From NCBI RefSeq assembly GCF_000711895.1, contig NZ_JONO01000042.1, forward strand, positions 1 through 46,888: a DNA stretch of 46,888 nucleotides, read 5' to 3'. The DNA is from Photorhabdus australis DSM 17609. Its GTDB lineage: Bacteria > Pseudomonadota > Gammaproteobacteria > Enterobacterales > Enterobacteriaceae. The notes under the pieces were generated by a model, which worked only from the letters and a program-made list of their open reading frames with translations, was not told the origin of the DNA and ran no database searches. A program made the translations under genes and the position numbers. Below are positions 1-7,580 of this stretch, one piece after another (the stretch's first letter is position 1; every line of letters starts with the position of its first letter).

Positions 1-404
1 TCTTCACCGCGCCGGGTGAACTTGGCCGGGCAATGATGCAGCTTCAAAGGCTGACCAAGGCGATTCTTGCGTTGTTCAAGATAGGCATTGCCAAACAGCA
101 TAAAGTCCAGCGCCCATGAGTCGAATGCCTGTCGGCTAAGTAGCCGGTGTGGGATAAAGGTACTGGTCAGGATGTTGCGTTTGACATAAACCGCGCTGCT
201 GTGGTGCGGCGCCGAGCGAAACGACAGCGCCAGCCCGTTAAAACTGATTGGGGGTTCATACCAGTTATCGACCAGTACACACTCCAGATAATCAAACACC
301 TCGCGCCGGTCAAGAACGGGGATCGGATCGCCAAAGGTGAATGCCTCAATCGATGGGCTGGCCGTGGTTTTCACCGCCGGATTGCGTTTTCTGTTCGTTT
401 TTAA
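1..404 (-). pseudogene. P2-type phage portal protein (gpQ family), N-terminal part, cut by an IS and by the window edge
   Basis: Translating the minus strand from about 404 down to 1 gives one open frame of about 134 codons that runs off the left edge of the window. It contains EAFTFGDPIPVLDRREVFDY, then WYEPPISFNGLA, HHSSAVYVKRNIL, STFIPHRLLS, LDFMLFGNAYLE and CPAKFTRRG. These follow, in order, the N-terminal third of the phage P2 portal protein Q, the ring at the capsid vertex through which DNA passes. The frame enters the IS end at 402-404 with no start codon, so the first residues and the ribosome binding site are gone. The stretch looks more GC-rich than the chromosome around it, consistent with phage origin. 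The C-terminal part lies outside the window, so it cannot be said whether the rest is intact. The family call is from remembered sequence similarity and is quite sure. Confidence 0.85.
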
Positions 405-1913
405 GAGGGTGTCGCAAAAGGGTTGAGGTCACTTTTTCAAGCATCAAGTTAAATTCAATCACTGACTTTGGGCAGCCTGTTATTTGTATGGATAACAGGC
501 TAAAAATAATCCCTAATATCAGAGCCACCGCTCTTGATAAGTTATAGGCCATCGCATGCAGGGTAAATTCCAACTTTACCGCTGACAATCCCTTACGCCG
601 AAAGCGTTCCAGTCTCTGAATTCCCCGTAATGCCGAAAATACCGGTTCTACCAGGCTCTTCCGTTGACTCAATATCTGTTTTGACTCGGGTCGGGCCATA
701 TGCAAACGAAGCGCCTCCCTCCCTTCATCTTCCGGATAACGTTTTATTTTTCTTCCTCCTTTAGCCTTTGTGCAGCCCGCTTTCTGCGGGCATCCGGCAC
801 AATTGTCAGCGCTATAAACCCGATAGGGCCGCGTTTTTTCAGTGGCTTTCACTGTACTTTGCAGGGACAATTGGTGATGCGCAGGACAAATATAGCAATC
901 TTGCTCAGCATCATAAGTAAATAATGATTTAGGATAGATTTTTCGTGCACGCTGTCGGTCTGAATTTTCTGCACAAAACAGCAAGATCTGATGTTTCTTC
1001 GCCTCAGCAATCACATCGTCATGGAAATAACCGGCATCCAATATCAATTTTTCCGGGTGACCGCCCGAGATAGTGAGATTCTGCGCCAATAACGCGGCCA
1101 TCACTTGGGTTTCACTGGAGGGATCGACTGTGTGAGCGACGATAAGACGTCTGTTGTTGACTAAAACAGACGGTTTATAGGAAGTTGAAAATCCCCTTCC
1201 CCGCTTAAGTTTCTGGACGACGGCTTTGGGTTCTGTTGGATTGATACGCAGTTGGCTGGCATCCTTCCTTTTTTTTCGCAATTTTCTTGTCGGCACCGTA
1301 ATACGCCGGCTCCCTGTTCCAATTGCTTTATACGTTTTTCTGTCTGCGCTGTGGCAGGGGTGGCCGTGAGAGTATTTTTTTCACGTGAAATCGCTTCCTG
1401 AGTTAAAAGGTGGTAATGAGAACAAGCCGCCTCTATCACTGTCCCGTCACCGGCCAGGCACGAGCCGTCCGAATGACTACGGTGCAAAATGGATAAGGTC
1501 AGTGCCTTAAAAAACGAGCCCGTCAGGACGGATTGGTGCTAATAAATAAAACGCCCAAGACTGGCATGATCGGGCGTAATTCCCTGACTGACAAAAATAC
1601 AGCCTAAATCTAAACGCGCAAGTCGTTCAAGTTCTCTGAGCGAGCAGTGTCCTTTCATGATCCCATAAAGCAGGATCCCTATCATGGAGCGTGGAGAATA
1701 AGGGGCTCTCCCTGTCGAAGCATAATGGCGTTCAAAGGGGCCCCAATCTTGCTCATCAAGAATGTTAGTAACAATAAATGCGCTACGCTCCCCCATTTGC
1801 CTGAGATAATCAGAAAGGGAAAGGGAGCCATCCAATACAGGTAAGTGTTGAGCTTTGACAAACTGACGTCCGGTATGAAGGGAAGGTTCCCGTTTTCGAA
1901 TGAATAAGGTCAT
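346..1913 (-). pseudogene. IS1182-family transposase with an in-frame stop and a frameshift
   Basis: Reading leftward from ATG 1913, the first 124 codons hold the N-terminal DUF772-like region (PYSPRSMIGILLYGIMKGH, then ITPDHASLGRF). They end at a TAG at 1539-1541. The same frame stays open beyond it (HQSVLTGSFFKALTLSILH, then GDGTVIEAA with the first catalytic Asp). At an eight-A run on the coding strand (plus-strand T at 1269-1276) the reading moves to the -1 frame, which carries LILDAGYFHDD (second Asp), a Cys-rich segment (CAGCPQKAGC) and RKSLVEPVFSALRG (catalytic Glu). The last frame has no stop before the IS end; it reads through the inverted repeat and stops at 346, inside the portal gene in another frame. 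Family members normally have one ORF of roughly 450-550 codons, so this is probably dead. The slippery A-run leaves a small chance that the two parts are joined by -1 frameshifting. Confidence 0.85.
402..421. repeat. Left terminal inverted repeat of the IS1182-family element
   Basis: TAAGAGGGTGTCGCAAAAGG is the exact reverse complement of 1964-1983. It forms one end of the IS and interrupts the portal gene fragment. Confidence 0.9.
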
Positions 1914-1963
1914 AAAAGATCTGCGCTTAAAAGAAGTACGCAGATCTTAACGGATAATACACG

Positions 1964-1983
1964 CCTTTTGCGACACCCTCTTA
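1964..1983. repeat. Right terminal inverted repeat of the IS1182-family element
   Basis: Exact reverse complement of 402-421. It lies about 50 bases upstream of the transposase ATG at 1913, so the promoter that drives the transposase should lie within this end or just outside it. Confidence 0.9.
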
Positions 1984-1994
1984 TGGCGGGATTT

Positions 1995-2040
1995 TTTTAT
2001 CTGGCTAAGATTAATTTACTTTAAAATCAACCAGATAAAA
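1995..2040. repeat. 10-bp inverted repeat between the IS and the integrase fragment
   Basis: TTTTATCTGG at 1995-2004 is the complement of CCAGATAAAA at 2031-2040, with a 26-base AT-rich spacer. It lies just beyond the 3' end of the integrase fragment. It may be the integrase terminator or part of an old phage attachment region; no att core could be defined because the other junction is missing. Confidence 0.5.
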
Positions 2041-2079
2041 TTTTTGTAAGCAACTGTAAGTAGCGTGGAAATTTTTAAG

Positions 2080-2100
2080 TGTGGACACTAGTGTGGACAC
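2080..2100. promoter_or_regulatory. Two direct TGTGGACAC repeats, candidate P2-type integrase arm sites
   Basis: TGTGGACAC occurs at 2080-2088 and 2092-2100, a 12-base pitch, just past the stop of the integrase fragment. P2-like integrases are known to bind arm-type sites close to TGTGGACA next to the attachment core, and in P2 the attachment site lies at the 3' side of int, as here. The two repeats are therefore probably one arm of a former attachment site. The similarity to the P2 arm consensus is recalled, not searched. Confidence 0.6.
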
Positions 2101-2128
2101 TTTTGAGTGCTACGGTTGTTTGTTATTG

Positions 2129-2428
2129 CTAAATTTCTATGCCTCCATTTAGTGGATTTAACGTGATTGCAAATTGCAAATAGTCGGGGGCCAGATGAGC
2201 ATACGCCATAGTTTGTTGTATATTGGCATGACCGAGTATTTGTTGTAGTGCAACAATGTTTCCACCTTTCATCACAAAATGACTTGCGAATGTGTGGCGT
2301 AGAACGTGCGTTGCTTGTCCTTCTGGTAAATCAGGTTTTATTGACTTTAGCTTTGTACGAAAGCTTTCGTAATCAACGTCAAATAATTCCTTTGTCTTTT
2401 CTCCCACTGATTTGGCGGTTTGTTGTTG
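2129..2428 (-). pseudogene. P2-type phage integrase (tyrosine recombinase), C-terminal fragment
   Basis: The open frame reads from 2428 down to the stop at 2129. An in-frame TAA at 2429-2431 lies immediately upstream, and no proper start is present (a GTG at 2407 is the only candidate). The product keeps the C-terminal catalytic part of a P2-like integrase: THVLRHTFASHF with the HxxR box, ILGHANIQQTMAYAH with the second His and the nucleophile Tyr, and LNPLNGG near the end. The N-terminal arm-binding and core-binding domains and the first catalytic Arg are absent, so it cannot recombine DNA. Family integrases are about 330-350 residues; about 100 remain. The break lies next to the start of the lipid-enzyme cassette at 2512, so phage excision or decay ended close to that gene. 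Confidence 0.85.
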
Positions 2429-2511
2429 TTATTCTGAACAATCCTGTTTATCTTATTTCATTTAACTTAAGTAGATTTAATTATTCATGGTTCTCAGGAA
2501 GGGAAATACTT

Positions 2512-3186
2512 ATGTCTGGTAACGAGATAAAAGATCGGCGTCCGATTAAAACGCGCAATGCAATATGGGCTGGAAAAGCGGCTAAATGGCTGCAATATCG
2601 TGGGGTGACACCAAATGGCATATCTGTTGCTAGCGTTGTTTTTGCTGCATTAGCTGGATTGTGTTTCGCGACTTGTTTTTGGAGCCGATCTTTCTGGCTA
2701 ACTTCAGTGTTATTGATTATTGGAGCTTTATTTATTCAAGCCAGATTAGTGTGTAATTTATTGGATGGAATGGTTGCTATTGAGGGGGGACTAAGGACTT
2801 CTGTCGGCACTGTTTTTAATGATCTTCCAGATCGTATCGCTGATTCTTTTATTTTAATTGGTTTAGGTTATGGTTTAACTCTTTTTCCATTTGCGATTTC
2901 TCTTGGTTGTATTGCTGCGTTATTGGCTGTTTTGACAGCTTATATTCGATTATTAGGTGGTACTTGCGGTTTACCTCAGCGTTTCCTTGGCCCGATGGCG
3001 AAGCAGCATAGGATGGCGTTAATTACTGTCGGTTCAATTGTTGCGGCTTTTTTACCTCAGTTATGGGGCCAGTATTTTTTACTTGTACTATTAATCGTGA
3101 TCACATTGGGTTGTCTCTGGACATGTATTCGGAGAACCAGAGTCATATTGAATGAATTGCAAGAGAAGGATACTTGTAATGAATAA
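2512..3186 (+). CDS. CDP-alcohol phosphatidyltransferase family membrane protein (YnbA-like), variant motif
   Basis: A 224-residue membrane protein. ATG 2512 is chosen because GGAAGGGAAA precedes it; the same frame is open back to 2248, but that part overlaps the integrase fragment and looks non-coding. Family members swap CMP on a CDP-linked lipid for an alcohol, as in phosphatidylglycerophosphate or phosphatidylserine synthesis. The signature should be DxxDGxxAR(x8)GxxxDxxxD. Here the frame is exact but three positions differ: Asn82 for the first Asp, Ile90 for the Arg and Asn103 for the third Asp; Asp85, Gly86, Ala89, Gly99 and Asp107 are kept (NLLDGMVAIEGG, then FNDLPDR). As recalled, a YnbA-type subfamily shares this NxxDGMVA...NxxPDR form. 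About five or six hydrophobic segments follow residue 35. It overlaps the next gene by 8 bases. The alcohol substrate is unknown. Confidence 0.8.
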   Translation: MSGNEIKDRRPIKTRNAIWAGKAAKWLQYRGVTPNGISVASVVFAALAGLCFATCFWSRSFWLTSVLLIIGALFIQARLVCNLLDGMVAIEGGLRTSVGTVFNDLPDRIADSFILIGLGYGLTLFPFAISLGCIAALLAVLTAYIRLLGGTCGLPQRFLGPMAKQHRMALITVGSIVAAFLPQLWGQYFLLVLLIVITLGCLWTCIRRTRVILNELQEKDTCNE

Positions 3187-3820
3187 ATCCCAAGAAGTAA
3201 CACTGGTCAGTAAAGGAATGGGTTCTTTTTTGTCTGGACTTTGCCGTTTATTAACAGGTGTGAGAATTCGTTGGATTGGCTGTCAGCCATCAGTGGCTTC
3301 TCGGATTTATTATGCCAATCATACTAGCCACTTGGATGGATTAGTTATTTGGGCTGGGTTTCCTCGAGTATTACGTTATCGGGTGCATCCGGTCGCTGCT
3401 CGTGATTATTGGAGTAAAACTCGTCTGCGCAGATATTTTATAAATAAAGTTTTTCGGTCTGTCCTGATTGATCGTAAAGGGGAGGATGGTTTAAAAGAAA
3501 ATACTCTTACTCCCATGGAGGAAGTATTAAAACGAGGAGAGTCTTTAATCTTATTTCCTGAAGGGACACGAGGAAGTGGGGAGCAAATCAATAAATTTAA
3601 AGGTGGTCTGTATTATTTAGCGAAGAAATATCCTGATGTTGAGCTAATTCCTGTTTATCTGGAAAATTTAAACAGGGTTTTACCAAAAGGATCGGCGCTT
3701 GTTGTTCCTGTTATTTGTTCAGCAACATTTGGCCAGCCGTTGGCAAAATTGAGGGAAAAAGAGGAAAAAGCCGATTTTCTCCAGAGAGCTCGTCTGGCAT
3801 TGGAGGCGTTAATATTATGA
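3179..3820 (+). CDS. PlsC-type 1-acyl-glycerol-3-phosphate acyltransferase family protein
   Basis: A 213-residue acyltransferase of the PlsC/LPLAT superfamily, which transfers an acyl chain to lysophosphatidic acid or a similar acceptor at the inner membrane. The catalytic HxxxxD box is HTSHLD (His48 to Asp53), and the acceptor-phosphate box is FPEGTRG (about 126-132). IPVYLENLNRVLPKG near 160-175 looks like the later conserved block. The ATG at 3179 follows AGAGAAGGA at the end of the upstream gene, and the two genes overlap by 8 bases. The stop overlaps the next start as ATGA, so the three genes are very probably translated together. It is distinct from the housekeeping plsC. Its acceptor is unknown. 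Confidence 0.82.
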   Translation: MNKSQEVTLVSKGMGSFLSGLCRLLTGVRIRWIGCQPSVASRIYYANHTSHLDGLVIWAGFPRVLRYRVHPVAARDYWSKTRLRRYFINKVFRSVLIDRKGEDGLKENTLTPMEEVLKRGESLILFPEGTRGSGEQINKFKGGLYYLAKKYPDVELIPVYLENLNRVLPKGSALVVPVICSATFGQPLAKLREKEEKADFLQRARLALEALIL

Positions 3821-4761
3821 CTGTGCTTAATAATAAATTACTCCTGTTGCTGGGGGGCATGTTCGTGCCGTTAATTATTGCCAGTATTGTTGGGGCAGTA
3901 TTGTCCTCGAAATATTCAAAGGATAACAGTAATGCGACAATCGATAATCTGAATGCTCGCATCCGAGGTTGGTGGGGGATGTGTGTTATTTGTTTGTTAT
4001 CAGTGATGATTGGCCCAATCGGCTCCATTCTATTATTTGCAAGTATGTCATTTTTCGCTTTACGGGAATTTTTTACTCTGACACCAACACGACGAAGTGA
4101 CCATGAGGCGATGTTCTGGTGTTTCTTTATCTTCATGCCATTGCAATACATTGCCGTTGGTATTGAGTGGTATGGTGTGTTTTCTATTTTCATTCCTGTT
4201 TATGTTTTCTTGTTTTTACCGGCCCGTATTGCATTGGCTGGAGATACAACGAATTTTCTGGAACGGACAGCTAAAATACAGTGGGGAATGTTAGTTGCTG
4301 TATTTTGTATCAGTCATGCACCTGCTTTATTAATGTTGAAAATTCCTGGCTATGAAGGGGAAAATGTCGAATTACTCCTGTTTTTGATGATTGTGGTACA
4401 GATGTCGGATGTTTTTCAGTACGTGTTCGGTAAATTATTTGGCAAACATCCTATTGTACCTAAATTGAGTCCTAATAAGACAGTTGAGGGCTTCGTCGGT
4501 GGTATTTTGGCTTCAGTTTTATTAGGCATGTCGCTTTATTGGGTAACGCCATTTTCTCCGTGGGAGGCAGGCTGGATGTCGTTAGCGATTACGCTGATGG
4601 GTTTTATCGGTGGCTTGTGTATGTCAGCAATAAAGCGCGATAGTGGCATTAAAGATTTTGGTGAAATGATTGAAGGTCATGGAGGCATGTTAGACCGAAT
4701 CGATTCTTTATGTTTTTCTGCCCCAGTATTTTTCCATCTGACACGTTATTTTTATACGTAA
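3817..4761 (+). CDS. CdsA-like CDP-diacylglycerol synthase family protein (YnbB-like)
   Basis: A 314-residue multi-pass membrane protein. The family makes CDP-diacylglycerol from CTP and phosphatidic acid. The C-terminal signature runs from residue 270: SAIKRDSGIKDFGEMIEGHGG followed by MLDRID. It fits the CdsA pattern S-x-x-K-R-x4-K-D-x-G-x2-I-P-x-H-G-G-x2-D-R-x-D except that Glu286 stands where Pro is usual. An earlier stretch, KLSPNKTVEGFVGG, is also typical. The ATG at 3817 overlaps the upstream stop (ATGA). With its two neighbours it would supply the acyl transfer, the CDP activation and the head-group step of a side phospholipid route, parallel to the housekeeping plsC, cdsA and pgsA or pssA. 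E. coli ynbAB is the nearest known arrangement. The housekeeping cdsA is expected elsewhere. Confidence 0.82.
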   Translation: MTVLNNKLLLLLGGMFVPLIIASIVGAVLSSKYSKDNSNATIDNLNARIRGWWGMCVICLLSVMIGPIGSILLFASMSFFALREFFTLTPTRRSDHEAMFWCFFIFMPLQYIAVGIEWYGVFSIFIPVYVFLFLPARIALAGDTTNFLERTAKIQWGMLVAVFCISHAPALLMLKIPGYEGENVELLLFLMIVVQMSDVFQYVFGKLFGKHPIVPKLSPNKTVEGFVGGILASVLLGMSLYWVTPFSPWEAGWMSLAITLMGFIGGLCMSAIKRDSGIKDFGEMIEGHGGMLDRIDSLCFSAPVFFHLTRYFYT

Positions 4762-4770
4762 TGGAAAGAT

Positions 4771-4896
4771 ATACCCAATAGATTTCAAGATGGATCGAGA
4801 CGGCAAGGGAGCGAATCCCCGGGAGCATAGATAACGATGTGACCGGGGTGAGTGAGAGCAGCCAACAAAGAGGCAACTTGAAAGATAACAGGTTAT
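4771..4896. repeat. ERIC-like repeat (enterobacterial repetitive intergenic consensus)
   Basis: A 126-base imperfect palindrome. The centre reads GCGAATCCCCGGGAGCATAG then GTGACCGGGGTGAGTG, matching the two inner ERIC arms (the ERIC1R and ERIC2 primer regions) with a few changes. The outer ends, ATACCCAATAGATTTCAAG and CTTGAAAGATAACAGGTTAT, are imperfect complements. The length agrees with the usual 127 bases. It follows the stop of the CdsA-like gene by 9 bases and would fold in the 3' end of that mRNA, where it may act on mRNA stability. Confidence 0.85.
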
Positions 4897-5421
4897 TAGT
4901 GTAATGAATGAGGGTTATAAATGTTAGCACTGTAGTGTGTTTACCATTAGTGCTGGTTTCCGCTGTGTTGTGACCTATGGTCATCTGTTGGTAAGGAGCA
5001 TGCTGGAAAAATGTTAAAAGAGTAAATGAAGGATGATTGAATGGTGCTTTTGGATGGTCCGATATTGATTAAATAGTGGCATAGATTGATGTCTGGCATA
5101 GGTTCTCTTGTTATGGATGGGGATATTAAGGATGGGTTTCCTAGCGGTTGACTGATGAGCCGTAAGAGCTAAGAGCATAATTAAATTACTTTTTATCAAA
5201 TAGATCTCAAAAAGGGTTCATTGTTAATGCAGACTTGGTTTTTTACCGTATTATATGAAGGGTTGAATCAATTCAGCATGGTTGTTTCAATACGATGGTA
5301 GTAACAGGTTGAAAGCAATAACAGGTTAAAAAGGCAGATTTCTGTTTTAAGCAAAGTGATAGCATACGAAGTCGGCCATCAGCGGGTTTGCAAATATTAC
5401 ATCTACAAGTCAGAGGTCATC
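4897..5421. other. Gene-poor stretch upstream of pfkA
   Basis: About 525 bases with many stops in all frames. E. coli has fieF and cpxP upstream of pfkA; nothing like them is visible here. AACAGGTT recurs at about 5305 and 5324 (AGTAACAGGTTGAAAGC, ATAACAGGTTAAAA). The pfkA promoter must lie near the right end, but no single -35/-10 pair stands out. Confidence 0.5.
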
Positions 5422-6393
5422 ATGGTTAATGAGATCAAAAGAATCGGTGTCTTAACGAGTGGCGGTGATGCGCCAGGTATGAATGCTGCTATTCGTGGTG
5501 TGGTTCGTGCAGGATTAACCGAAGGGTTAGAGGTTTTCGGGATTTATGACGGTTATCTTGGCTTGTATGAAAACCGCATGAAGAAACTCGATCGTTTCAG
5601 CGTATCCGATATGATTAACCGTGGTGGTACTTTTCTCGGCTCAGCGCGTTTTCCTGAGTTTAGAGATGAGAAGGTACGGACCATTGCTATTGAGAATATG
5701 AGAAAGAATGGTCTTGATGCGCTGGTTGTCATTGGTGGTGATGGTTCTTATCTGGGGGCTAAGAAGCTGACGGAAGCGGGGTTCCCCTGTATCGGCCTGC
5801 CGGGCACTATTGATAATGACGTGGCGGGTACAGACTATACTATCGGCTATTTCACAGCGCTGGAGACGGTTGTCGAAGCTATTGACCGTCTGCGTGATAC
5901 ATCGACTTCTCACAAACGTATTTCCATTGTTGAAGTTATGGGGCGTTATTGTGGTGATTTGACTTTGTCAGCAGCGATTGCAGGGGGGTGTGAGTTTATC
6001 GTGTTGCCCGAAGTCTCATTTAGCCGTGATGAACTGGTTGCTGAAATTAAAGCTGGTATCGATAAAGGTAAACGCCATGCTATCGTTGCGATTACTGAAC
6101 ACGTTTGCGATGTATATGAGCTTGCAAGGCATATTGAAAAAGAGACTCACCATGAAACTCGTGCAACCGTTTTAGGCCATATTCAGCGAGGTGGTTCCCC
6201 AGTTGCTTATGACCGTATTCTGGCTTCTCGCATGGGAGCATATTCTATTCAATTGCTGTTGGAAGGTTATGGTGGTCGCTGTGTTGGTATCCAGAACGAG
6301 AAACTTGTTCATCATGACATCATTGATGCAGTGCAGAATATGAAGAGAGTGTTTAAACAGGATTGGCTAGAAACCGCGAAAAAGTTGTATTAA
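5422..6393 (+). CDS. pfkA: 6-phosphofructokinase I
   Basis: A 323-residue ATP-dependent phosphofructokinase, the committed step of glycolysis: fructose 6-phosphate to fructose 1,6-bisphosphate, as a cytosolic tetramer. The ATP-binding GGDAPGMN is at 14-21, GGDGS at 105-109 and the catalytic GTIDNDV at 128-134, with Asp131 as the likely base. RGGSP and the C-terminal effector-site residues are also present. ATG 5422 gives [15 protein letters not shown], matching the E. coli start with three extra residues; upstream in-frame codons to 5356 look non-coding. A strong hairpin terminator follows at 6435. It stands alone between the lipid cassette and sbp, as in enterobacteria. Confidence 0.97.
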   Translation: MVNEIKRIGVLTSGGDAPGMNAAIRGVVRAGLTEGLEVFGIYDGYLGLYENRMKKLDRFSVSDMINRGGTFLGSARFPEFRDEKVRTIAIENMRKNGLDALVVIGGDGSYLGAKKLTEAGFPCIGLPGTIDNDVAGTDYTIGYFTALETVVEAIDRLRDTSTSHKRISIVEVMGRYCGDLTLSAAIAGGCEFIVLPEVSFSRDELVAEIKAGIDKGKRHAIVAITEHVCDVYELARHIEKETHHETRATVLGHIQRGGSPVAYDRILASRMGAYSIQLLLEGYGGRCVGIQNEKLVHHDIIDAVQNMKRVFKQDWLETAKKLY

Positions 6394-6434
6394 TCACTTC
6401 CTGTTATCTGTAAATGCAGGAAAATTTGCATCTG

Positions 6435-6462
6435 CTACAGCCTCTCTGGGGCTGTAGTTTTT
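6435..6462 (+). terminator. Rho-independent terminator of pfkA
   Basis: CTACAGCC at 6435-6442 pairs with GGCTGTAG at 6450-6457, loop TCTCTGG, followed by five T. It lies 42 bases past the pfkA stop. Confidence 0.85.
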
Positions 6463-6575
6463 CCTCAGCATATTCCTCTTGTGTATAAGTGAATGTTTTT
6501 AATTATTTCTGAGAGATAACACTTTCTGTCAGCCTTGAATTTCATAACAGTTAAAATAGCTTGGGAGAAATCCAG

Positions 6576-7577
6576 ATGAAAGGCAGATGGCATGTGGGAT
6601 TGGCGTTACTGTTTATTACTAGTAGCAGCCTGTGGGCAAAGGATTTGCAGCTTCTTAATGTTTCCTATGATCCAACCAGAGAGTTATATCAACAATATAA
6701 TCAGGAATTTAGTCATTACTGGCAGCAGAAGACTGGGGATAAGGTGGTAATCCGGCAATCTCATGGTGGTTCCGGTAAGCAGGCAACTTCTGTTATTAAT
6801 GGTCTTGATGCGGATGTTGTGACACTAGCCCTGGCCTATGATGTAGATGCGATTGCACAGCATGGTCGGATAGATAAAGAGTGGATTAAGCGTTTGCCAG
6901 ATAACTCAGCACCTTATACTTCAACTATTGTTTTTCTGGTACGTAAAGGTAATCCAAAACAGATTAAAGACTGGTCAGATTTAACTCGTACAGGTGTATC
7001 TGTTGTGACACCTAATCCAAAGACATCTGGTGGAGCACGCTGGAATTATCTGGCTGCATGGGGTTATGGATTGGCTCATAACAATCAGGACCAGAATAAA
7101 GCAAAAGCGTTTGTGAAAGCGCTTTACCAAAATGTTGAAGTGTTGGATTCAGGTGCAAGGGGGGCGACTAATACTTTTGTCGAACGTGGTATTGGTGATG
7201 TATTAATTGCCTGGGAGAATGAGGCGTTATTGGCTATCAATGAGCTTGATAAAGACAAATTCGAAATTGTGACACCAAGCTCTTCAATCCTTGCTGAACC
7301 AACGGTTTCTATTGTTGATAAAGTGGTTGATAAACGCGGTAGCCGTGAGCTGGCAATGGAATATCTGCAATACCTGTATTCTCCGGCTGGGCAAGAGATA
7401 GTCGCTAAAAATTATTATCGTCCACGCGATAAAGTGATTGCCGATAAATACAGGGCTGTTTTCCCTAAATTGGAGTTATTTACTGTCGACGAAGTATTCG
7501 GTGGTTGGGGAAAAGCCCAGAAGGTACATTTCGCGACCGGAGGTGTGTTTGATGAGATTATTCAGCGCCAGAAATAA
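6576..7577 (+). CDS. sbp: Periplasmic sulfate-binding protein
   Basis: A 333-residue secreted solute-binding protein that delivers sulfate (and probably thiosulfate) to the CysTWA transporter for cysteine synthesis. The start is ATG 6576, preceded by TTGGGAGAAA; a TTG at 6561 in the same frame lies in this ribosome binding region and is rejected. Residues 1-21 form a signal peptide ending at LWA, followed by [17 protein letters not shown], the mature N-terminus typical of Sbp. The conserved SHGGSGKQA and [19 protein letters not shown] segments that hold the anion are present. E. coli Sbp is 329 residues. In E. coli cdh follows; here it is missing and tpiA comes next. Regulation by CysB is expected from the family, but no site was identified. 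Confidence 0.95.
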   Translation: MKGRWHVGLALLFITSSSLWAKDLQLLNVSYDPTRELYQQYNQEFSHYWQQKTGDKVVIRQSHGGSGKQATSVINGLDADVVTLALAYDVDAIAQHGRIDKEWIKRLPDNSAPYTSTIVFLVRKGNPKQIKDWSDLTRTGVSVVTPNPKTSGGARWNYLAAWGYGLAHNNQDQNKAKAFVKALYQNVEVLDSGARGATNTFVERGIGDVLIAWENEALLAINELDKDKFEIVTPSSSILAEPTVSIVDKVVDKRGSRELAMEYLQYLYSPAGQEIVAKNYYRPRDKVIADKYRAVFPKLELFTVDEVFGGWGKAQKVHFATGGVFDEIIQRQK

Positions 7578-7580
7578 ATA

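Larger units (their letters stand above)
402..1983 (-). mobile_element. IS1182-family insertion sequence, transposase on the minus strand
   Basis: The ends are a perfect 20-bp inverted repeat, TAAGAGGGTGTCGCAAAAGG at 402-421 and its complement at 1964-1983. The true IS tips are probably GAGGGTGTCGC (405 and 1980). The four flanking bases are TTAA on the left and TTAT on the right, a near but not exact duplication. The element encodes one broken transposase on the minus strand. It lies between a P2-type portal gene fragment and a P2-type integrase fragment, whose phage neighbours do not match each other, so the IS probably took part in a deletion or rearrangement. Confidence 0.88.

Noticed and set aside
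147-404. An 85-codon plus-strand open frame at the left edge
   Set aside because: It is antisense to the portal protein frame, which has clear family motifs.
2248-2511. N-terminal extension of the CDP-alcohol transferase frame
   Set aside because: It overlaps the integrase fragment on the other strand and has no family sequence; ATG 2512 has a good ribosome site.
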